From: Bacilli bacterium
GTDB taxonomy: Bacteria > Bacillota_I > Bacilli_A > ML615J-28 > CAG-698
Direction of reading: 5' to 3'
NCBI GenBank assembly: GCA_028691715.1
Contig: JAQUYR010000010.1
Span: 1 to 28,740 of the forward strand
Length of the DNA stretch: 28,740 nt
Below the pieces are notes generated by a model. It made no database searches and was not told the origin of the DNA. It saw nothing but the letters and a program-made list of their open reading frames with translations. Shown one piece after another: positions 23,235 to 28,740 of this stretch. Positions within the stretch are counted from its first letter, which is position 1; each line of letters begins with the position of its first letter. The position numbers and the translations under genes were made by a program.

Positions 23235-23265
23235 TAATTAATGATTTTTAGAAAGGACTTTGATT

Positions 23266-25806
23266 ATGGGAAATACTGACAGAGTGTTCTATGATGAACA
23301 GATTATTGAGAAGTTAAATAATGATATTAAAAACTTTTTCCCCCACTTGTTTTTAATCGACAAGGAAACAATGCATATGACTTTTACGGGAGTATCACGT
23401 CTCGTATTACTGGATCGTTATGCTCAAAAGGATATCAACCATTCAACAATTGGAAATGGTGATGTTGTCGTTTGTGTTGTTAAGGATGACCCAAAATTTC
23501 CCACTAGAGGAATTGGATATATCAGGGAAATAGATAGAGAATCGGGCTTCTTATATATCGAAGTTGAACAGGAATACACTGGAATGTGTGCGGATATTAA
23601 TGAGAATGGTATCATTAAACGTCACCTAAATGAAGTCGATAAACCATTAGAACTTTTCTTTGAACAAATATGTCACCGTGTTGCCAATAACCTAGGCCAA
23701 GGTGAAACGATGGAAGTTATTTCTTCTTTCTACCATGAACTAACCGAATTGAATTTAGTACCTGCTGGTAGAGTTTTATTTGGGGCTGGTTCTAATAGTG
23801 CCGTTACATATTTCAATTGCTTTGTAATGCCATTTGTTCATGATTCTCGTGGAGGAATAAGCTTACATCGTCAACAAGTAATGGAAATAATGTCCCGTGG
23901 TGGTGGTGTTGGTACAAATGGTTCCACTCTGCGTCCCAAGAATTCTTTAGCTAAAGGTGTCAATGGGAAATCCAGTGGGTCGGTAAGCTGGCTTCATGAC
24001 TTATCCCAACTTACTCACCTTGTTGAACAAGGGGGCTCACGACGTGGTGCTCAGATGATAATGTTAGCTGACTGGCATCCAGATATCATTGAATTTATCA
24101 TCAGTAAAATGCAAAATCCAAAAATACTTCAATTCTTGATCAGTAATTTAAAGGATGAAGATATCATCCGTGAAGCCAAGAATAAATTGAAATTCATTCC
24201 TCTGACAAACGAGGAAACCGAAATATATGAAGCTTTAATAGATATTGAGAGTTCTCATCCAGGAACTGTTAGCAAAGCTACTTTAGAACGAACTAGAGAG
24301 ATGCTATCAGTTGGTGGTAGATATCAGGTCAACAATCCTGATTTCTTATCTGGTGCCAATATTTCAGTAGCAATAACCAAAGAATTTATGTATGCTGTTG
24401 AGAATGATTTAGACTACGAACTTAAATTCCCCGATATCGATAACTACTCTCAAGGCCAAAAAGAGGCCTACAACCAAAAATGGGGTGAGATTGGTGATGT
24501 CAGGATTTGGGAAAAAATGGGCTATGGTGTTAAAGTTTACAAGGTCTTCAAAGCTAGAGAACTTTGGAACCTGATCAACATTTGTGCAACATATTCAGCT
24601 GAACCAGGAATCTTCTTCCTGGATAATGCTAATGATATGACTAATGCTAAGGCATATGGCCAACAAGTTGTTTGTACAAATCCTTGTGGTGAACAACCAC
24701 TGGCTCCTTATTCTGTCTGCAACCTAGCAGCTATTAACTTAGCAAATATGGCTGATATTGAAAACTCCGATGTCAATTGGGATAAATTAAAACAAACCAT
24801 AACTACAGCGATTAGACTTCAGGATAATGTTATCGATAAGACGACTTATTTCTTAGAAGAAAATAAGACCCAGGCTTTAGGAGAACGTCGTATTGGTTTA
24901 GGTGTTATGGGTTTACATGATCTTATCATCTATTGTAACCTTCGCTATGGAAGTAAAAAAGCTAATCGCTTTGTTGATAAATTATTTGAGTTCATCGCTA
25001 CAAATGCCTATATCACTTCTATAAATCTAGCCAAAGAAAAAGGAAGTTTTCCATTTTTGGATCAATATGGTTCAAGGGCAAGATTTGTTGAAACTGGTTA
25101 TATGAAGAAGATGCCTATTTCGATTAGAGAAGACATCTTAAAATATGGTATTAGAAATTCCCACTTGCTTACTATTGCTCCAACAGGTTCAACTGGTACC
25201 ATGGTTGGTGTATCAACTGGTCTTGAACCATACTTCGCATTTAAATACTATCGCAGTGGCCGTCTTGGTAAGTTCATGGAAGTTAATGCTCAAATAGTTG
25301 ATAACTATATAAAACTTCATCCTGAGTATGATCCTGAACATTTACCAGATATCTTTGTTTCAGCAATGGAATTATCCGCTGATGAACATGCTGATGTTCA
25401 GTGTGTTATTCAAAGATGGGTGGATTCCTCAATTTCTAAAACAGTTAATGCCCCTAAAGGATATGCCGTTGAAGATGTTGAAAAACTTTATATGCGTTTA
25501 TATAAAGGAAAGGCTAAAGGCGGAACTGTTTATGTTGATGGCAGTCGTGACACTCAAGTCTTAACCCTGAAGAAAGAAGATAACCTTCCAAAACAAGTTG
25601 AACTTGCTGATTTGGGTATTGAAATCGAAGAAAACAAAGTTGAAAAAGAAAAGGATGATATCAATCCAGCAAGAACTAAAGCCAATCGCAATATTGGTGT
25701 AGAGATTGGTGATATCTGTCCTATATGCCTTGAAGGAACTGTCGAGGATATTGGTGGTTGCAATACCTGTACTAATTGCAACGCCCAATTAAAATGCGGT
25801 TTATAA
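23266..25806 (+). CDS. nrdJ: Class II (adenosylcobalamin-dependent) ribonucleotide reductase
   Basis: 846 aa. It reduces ribonucleotides to deoxyribonucleotides using an AdoCbl-generated thiyl radical. Key residues: Cys185 (TYFNCFVMP) and Cys485 (YSVCNLAAINL) as the redox pair, and NPCGEQPLAPYS with Asn472, thiyl Cys474 and Glu476. The Cys474-to-Cys485 spacing of 11 equals that of the Thermotoga enzyme. LTIAPTGSTGTMVGVSTGLEPYFAF holds phosphate. The C-terminus (CPICLEG, then CNTCTNC and KCGL) is a Cys-rich, probably zinc-binding and reductant-relay tail. The ATG at 23266 follows AAAGGA by 8 nt; a TTG two codons earlier is less likely. The B12 importer at 6.4-9.6 kb probably supplies its cofactor. 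Confidence 0.96.
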   Translation: MGNTDRVFYDEQIIEKLNNDIKNFFPHLFLIDKETMHMTFTGVSRLVLLDRYAQKDINHSTIGNGDVVVCVVKDDPKFPTRGIGYIREIDRESGFLYIEVEQEYTGMCADINENGIIKRHLNEVDKPLELFFEQICHRVANNLGQGETMEVISSFYHELTELNLVPAGRVLFGAGSNSAVTYFNCFVMPFVHDSRGGISLHRQQVMEIMSRGGGVGTNGSTLRPKNSLAKGVNGKSSGSVSWLHDLSQLTHLVEQGGSRRGAQMIMLADWHPDIIEFIISKMQNPKILQFLISNLKDEDIIREAKNKLKFIPLTNEETEIYEALIDIESSHPGTVSKATLERTREMLSVGGRYQVNNPDFLSGANISVAITKEFMYAVENDLDYELKFPDIDNYSQGQKEAYNQKWGEIGDVRIWEKMGYGVKVYKVFKARELWNLINICATYSAEPGIFFLDNANDMTNAKAYGQQVVCTNPCGEQPLAPYSVCNLAAINLANMADIENSDVNWDKLKQTITTAIRLQDNVIDKTTYFLEENKTQALGERRIGLGVMGLHDLIIYCNLRYGSKKANRFVDKLFEFIATNAYITSINLAKEKGSFPFLDQYGSRARFVETGYMKKMPISIREDILKYGIRNSHLLTIAPTGSTGTMVGVSTGLEPYFAFKYYRSGRLGKFMEVNAQIVDNYIKLHPEYDPEHLPDIFVSAMELSADEHADVQCVIQRWVDSSISKTVNAPKGYAVEDVEKLYMRLYKGKAKGGTVYVDGSRDTQVLTLKKEDNLPKQVELADLGIEIEENKVEKEKDDINPARTKANRNIGVEIGDICPICLEGTVEDIGGCNTCTNCNAQLKCGL

Positions 25807-25812
25807 AATCTG

Positions 25813-25847
25813 AACCTTTTAAGAAAAACTTAAAAGGTTTTTTTCTT
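25813..25847 (+). terminator. Terminator of nrdJ
   Basis: Perfect 11-bp stem AACCTTTTAAG / CTTAAAAGGTT with a 5-nt A loop, then TTTTTTCTTT. Confidence 0.93.
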
Positions 25848-25874
25848 TACTTAGCATGATAATTTTGTTATAAT
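25846..25874 (+). promoter_or_regulatory. Promoter of the MATE gene
   Basis: -35 TTTACT (25846-25851), 17-bp spacer, extended -10 TGTTATAAT (25869-25874). The -35 lies in the T tail of the nrdJ terminator, and the expected leader is only about 15 nt. Confidence 0.65.
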
Positions 25875-25895
25875 ACTACATTAGGTGAATAAAAT

Positions 25896-27281
25896 ATGAA
25901 TAGTAATGAAAAAAGTTTAAAAATGCGAACAATGCCAATGGGAAAACTATTGATGGTAATGAGCCTCCCAGCAATTCTTTCGATGTTCGTTCAAGCGATG
26001 TATAATGTCGTTGATACGATGTATATATCAAGGTACGATGTTGGTGAAGATAATATGATTACCGCTTTAGGTTATGCCTTTCCTATGCAGATGATTATCC
26101 TAGCAATTGCTCTGGGAATTGGAATTGGTAGCAATATCCTGATATCTCGTAAGCTAGGTGAAAGAAAGCCTGCAGAAGCTGCAAACATAGCAAGAACAGG
26201 CATAATAATGGCTGTTATTTCTGGGCTGGTTTTCTTTGGTTTTAGTTTTTTTCTTCCCGAGATGTTTCTCGATATAATGTCCAACATTGAAGTGATAAGA
26301 CTTTATGGAACTGAGTATCTCTCAGTTGTAATGATGTTTAGTATCTTTATCTATATTGAAATAACCATTACCAAATCCCTTCAGGGAATGGGAAGAATGA
26401 TGGTTCCAATGATTGCTCAATTGATAGGGGCAATAACCAATATTGTTCTTGATCCTGTTTTTATTTTTACTCTTGATATGGGAGTAAAAGGAGCAGCTAT
26501 TGCTACAGTCGCTGGTCAAGCAACCGCTATGTGTTTTGCTTTAGGTTATATATTGATCAAAAAGGTGGACATCAGTTTCAATTTTAAAGGATATAAATTT
26601 AAGGGTGAATATGTAAAAGAGATCACTAAAGCTGGCTTACCAGCTATGTTTATGAATTCTTTAGCTGCTATTACCAACATAATCCTTAATAACATTTTAA
26701 AAATGCTCAATCCTGAAGAAATTGCAAATGCCGTCTTAACGATTTATTTTAAGTTGCAGAGCTTTATTTTTATGCCAATCTTTGGATTAACCCAAGGTGG
26801 TCTCCCAATTTTGTCCTATAATTATGGAGCAAATATTAAGAAAAGATTTACCAATGCTTCTAAGATAATGTTAATCTCTTCTTTTTCCTTAATGTTGGTA
26901 GGATTCATCATATTTCAAGTGTTTCCTGAAACCCTTTTGGGATTATTACAACCAGAACAAAAAACAATCGACATGGGTATCCCTGCTCTAAAAATAATCA
27001 GCTACGCTTTCTTTCCAGCTGCTCTTAGTATTGTAATGGTAAATATGTTTCAAGCAATTGGACATGGCTCAAAAGCCTTGATTATGTCACTCTTGCGTCA
27101 AGCCATCTTCTTAATACCATTTGCTTTCATCTTAGGCGAAATTATGGGAGTAAAAGGGGTTTGGTTATCTTATCCTCTTGCTGAATTCTTCTGTTCAATA
27201 ATTTTTATCTTTCCTTTAATAATTCTCGTAAAAAAGAGTTTTGCTCAAAAAACTGCTGAAATCATTAACACAGCTTCTTAA
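25896..27281 (+). CDS. MATE-family multidrug/metabolite exporter
   Basis: 461 aa with twelve hydrophobic helices, the usual MATE size and the two-bundle layout. Recognisable pieces are MPMGKLLMVMSLPAILSMFVQAMYNVVDTMYIS at the N-terminus, GIGSNILISRKLGERKPAEAANIARTG, LQGMGRMMVPMIAQLIGAITNIVLDPVFIF, and FKLQSFIFMPIFGLTQGGLPILSYNYGA in the second half. Family members export cationic drugs or metabolites using Na+ or H+ gradients; the substrate here is not predictable. AGGTG precedes the ATG. It is transcribed alone between two strong terminators. Confidence 0.93.
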   Translation: MNSNEKSLKMRTMPMGKLLMVMSLPAILSMFVQAMYNVVDTMYISRYDVGEDNMITALGYAFPMQMIILAIALGIGIGSNILISRKLGERKPAEAANIARTGIIMAVISGLVFFGFSFFLPEMFLDIMSNIEVIRLYGTEYLSVVMMFSIFIYIEITITKSLQGMGRMMVPMIAQLIGAITNIVLDPVFIFTLDMGVKGAAIATVAGQATAMCFALGYILIKKVDISFNFKGYKFKGEYVKEITKAGLPAMFMNSLAAITNIILNNILKMLNPEEIANAVLTIYFKLQSFIFMPIFGLTQGGLPILSYNYGANIKKRFTNASKIMLISSFSLMLVGFIIFQVFPETLLGLLQPEQKTIDMGIPALKIISYAFFPAALSIVMVNMFQAIGHGSKALIMSLLRQAIFLIPFAFILGEIMGVKGVWLSYPLAEFFCSIIFIFPLIILVKKSFAQKTAEIINTAS

Positions 27282-27300
27282 GAAGCTGTGTTTTCTTTTT
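27267..27300 (+). terminator. Terminator of the MATE gene
   Basis: AACACAGCTTCTT / AAGAAGCTGTGTT is a continuous palindrome followed by TTCTTTTTT. The TAA stop (27279-27281) lies at its centre. Confidence 0.92.
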
Positions 27301-27418
27301 TCTAGTTGTTATTAGCCCTCTGATAGATTTTATTGTTAAGCGCATCTATTTTTACAGCCAAACTCTTAATACTACTAGAGGTCAATTTTAGAAGAATAAA
27401 ATCCTCCTTTTATAACAA

Positions 27419-27447
27419 TTGACTAATCTCATTCTTAACAGTATAAT
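27419..27447 (+). promoter_or_regulatory. Promoter of hflX
   Basis: -35 TTGACT (27419-27424), 17-bp spacer, -10 TATAAT (27442-27447). The preceding 27301-27418 holds no gene I can support, only a weak hairpin-like stretch near 27380-27410. Confidence 0.8.
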
Positions 27448-27468
27448 ATATAAGAAAGAGGTGATATC

Positions 27469-28737
27469 ATGGAACGAGCCATCATTATTGGTGTGAATAC
27501 AACAGATGAATCTCAGGTTTTTTTAGATGAAATTGAAGAATTGAAAAACTTATGTTCTGCTTGCGAGATTGAAGCAATTGATACAATTACTCAAAGTCTT
27601 GACAGTGTAAACCCTGCTACTTATATTGGTAAAGGAAAGATTGAGGAAGTCAGAGTTGCTATTGACAGTTTAGATGCTGAGGTTCTTGTTTTCAACGATG
27701 AACTAAGTCCATCACAGATAAATAATTTACAAGAAGCCTTAGAAATCGCTATATATGATAGGACATTTATAATTTTAGAAATTTTCAGAAGGCGTGCAAA
27801 AACAAAAGAAGCTCTAATGCAGGTAGAAATTGCCACTTTGAAATATAGTTTACCTCGACTTATGGGACTAAGAAAGGGCCTTTCCCGCCAAAGAGGAGCT
27901 GGAGGAGGCTTTGCTCATGGCCGTGGTGCTGGTGAAACCAAACTAGAGTTGGATAGAAGAATTACCACCGATAGGATTACCGCTTTAAAAAGAGAATTAG
28001 AAGAGGCAACTGCTCTTCGTAAACAACAAAGATCAATGCGCAAAAAAAATAATATGAATATAGTTTGCCTTGTTGGATATACCAATAGTGGTAAGTCTTC
28101 AACATTGAATGCCATTTTAAATCATTCAAAGGGTATAAAAAAAGAAGTGTTTCAAAAAGATATGCTCTTCGCTACCCTTGAAACCTCTACAAGAGCTATC
28201 CAAACAGAGAACAATTTCAGATTTTTACTAACAGATACTGTTGGTTTTGTTAATAAGCTACCTCATCAATTGGTTGAGGCCTTCAAATCGACACTTGAAG
28301 AAATAACAGAAGCAGATTTGATCATCCATGTTGTTGATTCAACAAATCCCAATTATAAAATGCAAATTGAAACCACTAATTCTGTACTAAAAAGTATTGG
28401 TGTTGATAATATTCCAACAATCTATGCATTTAATAAAATTGATTTAGTTGATGATTATCTATACATTCAACCTGAATATGTTAAGGCCATCCGAATAAGC
28501 GCTACTGATGATAAAAACATCGATAAACTGATTGAATTAATTCAAAAAGAGTTAGAGTCAGAATTTTTAGATGTCATTTTAACAATTCCATATAATGAGC
28601 AAGAAATTATTGAACTATTAAAAGATGGTGGCTACCTCAAAAAAATTGACTATCTGGCTGAGAACATTGAAGTAATAGCAAAAATACCTTCCAGATTAGA
28701 AAACAGAATCATTAAATATAAAAAAGGCTATGAATAA
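27469..28737 (+). CDS. hflX: GTPase HflX, ribosome-associated
   Basis: 422 aa, complete, ending three bases before the window edge. Residues 1-190 are the HflX N-terminal domain with YIGKGKIEEV, the glycine-rich hinge GAGGGFAHGRGAGETKLELDRR (143-164) and a coiled coil. The G domain follows: G1 GYTNSGKS (203-210), T-rich switch, G3 DTVGF (256-260), G4 NKID (322-325) and G5 ISA near 342. HflX proteins split stalled or hibernating 70S ribosomes, often under stress. GAGGTG precedes the ATG. It has its own near-consensus promoter. Confidence 0.96.
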   Translation: MERAIIIGVNTTDESQVFLDEIEELKNLCSACEIEAIDTITQSLDSVNPATYIGKGKIEEVRVAIDSLDAEVLVFNDELSPSQINNLQEALEIAIYDRTFIILEIFRRRAKTKEALMQVEIATLKYSLPRLMGLRKGLSRQRGAGGGFAHGRGAGETKLELDRRITTDRITALKRELEEATALRKQQRSMRKKNNMNIVCLVGYTNSGKSSTLNAILNHSKGIKKEVFQKDMLFATLETSTRAIQTENNFRFLLTDTVGFVNKLPHQLVEAFKSTLEEITEADLIIHVVDSTNPNYKMQIETTNSVLKSIGVDNIPTIYAFNKIDLVDDYLYIQPEYVKAIRISATDDKNIDKLIELIQKELESEFLDVILTIPYNEQEIIELLKDGGYLKKIDYLAENIEVIAKIPSRLENRIIKYKKGYE

Positions 28738-28740
28738 TAA

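Noticed and set aside
23006..23265. Replication origin at the strand switch
   Set aside because: The region is AT-rich and divergent, but no dnaA/dnaN neighbours or clustered DnaA boxes (TTATCCACA) were seen.
25554..25788. Minus-strand open frames over the 3' end of nrdJ
   Set aside because: They lie antisense to the Cys-rich C-terminus of nrdJ, which is clearly coding, and look like frame shadows.
27301..27418. Small RNA or riboswitch upstream of hflX
   Set aside because: Only a weak interrupted hairpin (ATTTTA/TAAAAT) is present and it lies upstream of the hflX promoter, so it is not in its leader.

Overview
The window is AT-rich DNA with strong Shine-Dalgarno sites, TATAAT -10 boxes, dense operons and Firmicutes-style RNA switches. 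It uses the standard code: TGA, TAA and TAG all serve as stops. The best fit is a low-GC Gram-positive or related lineage (Bacillota/Mycoplasmatota, for example Erysipelotrichia-, Haloplasma- or Izemoplasma-like). Genus cannot be read from the sequence. No rRNA, tRNA, IS element, prophage or CRISPR was seen.

Layout: every gene from 1 to 23005 is on the minus strand and every gene from 23266 to 28737 is on the plus strand, with an AT-rich divergent promoter region near 23.1 kb. Bases 1-10000 are an importer block in which three transport systems each carry a different RNA switch: queT (queuosine precursor) behind a preQ1-I riboswitch, livKHMGF (branched-chain amino acids) behind an Ile-type T-box leader, and an ECF importer (T, fused A-A', S components) behind a cobalamin riboswitch. 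A LURP-one-like protein lies between queT and livF, and a TetR regulator with a clear operator-overlapping promoter follows.

Bases 10800-17300 are mostly metabolic. They hold an S1-domain protein with pgi; a NifU-like protein, a small membrane protein and a radical SAM/SPASM protein in one run; and mgsA, a membrane PAS/degenerate-GGDEF protein, ispD and ispF in another. Bases 17300-23005 form a tight operon whose two gene junctions each overlap by 8 nt: a 1437-aa SF1 helicase-like protein with a DUF4011-like front and a nuclease-like tail, an ankyrin-repeat protein, and a CdaA-type diadenylate cyclase. This is the least conventional part of the window. The plus-strand genes are a B12-dependent class II ribonucleotide reductase (nrdJ), a MATE exporter and the ribosome-associated GTPase hflX.

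Together the genes suggest a fermentative bacterium that scavenges queuosine precursor, branched-chain amino acids and cobalamin. Imported cobalamin would feed its deoxyribonucleotide synthesis.
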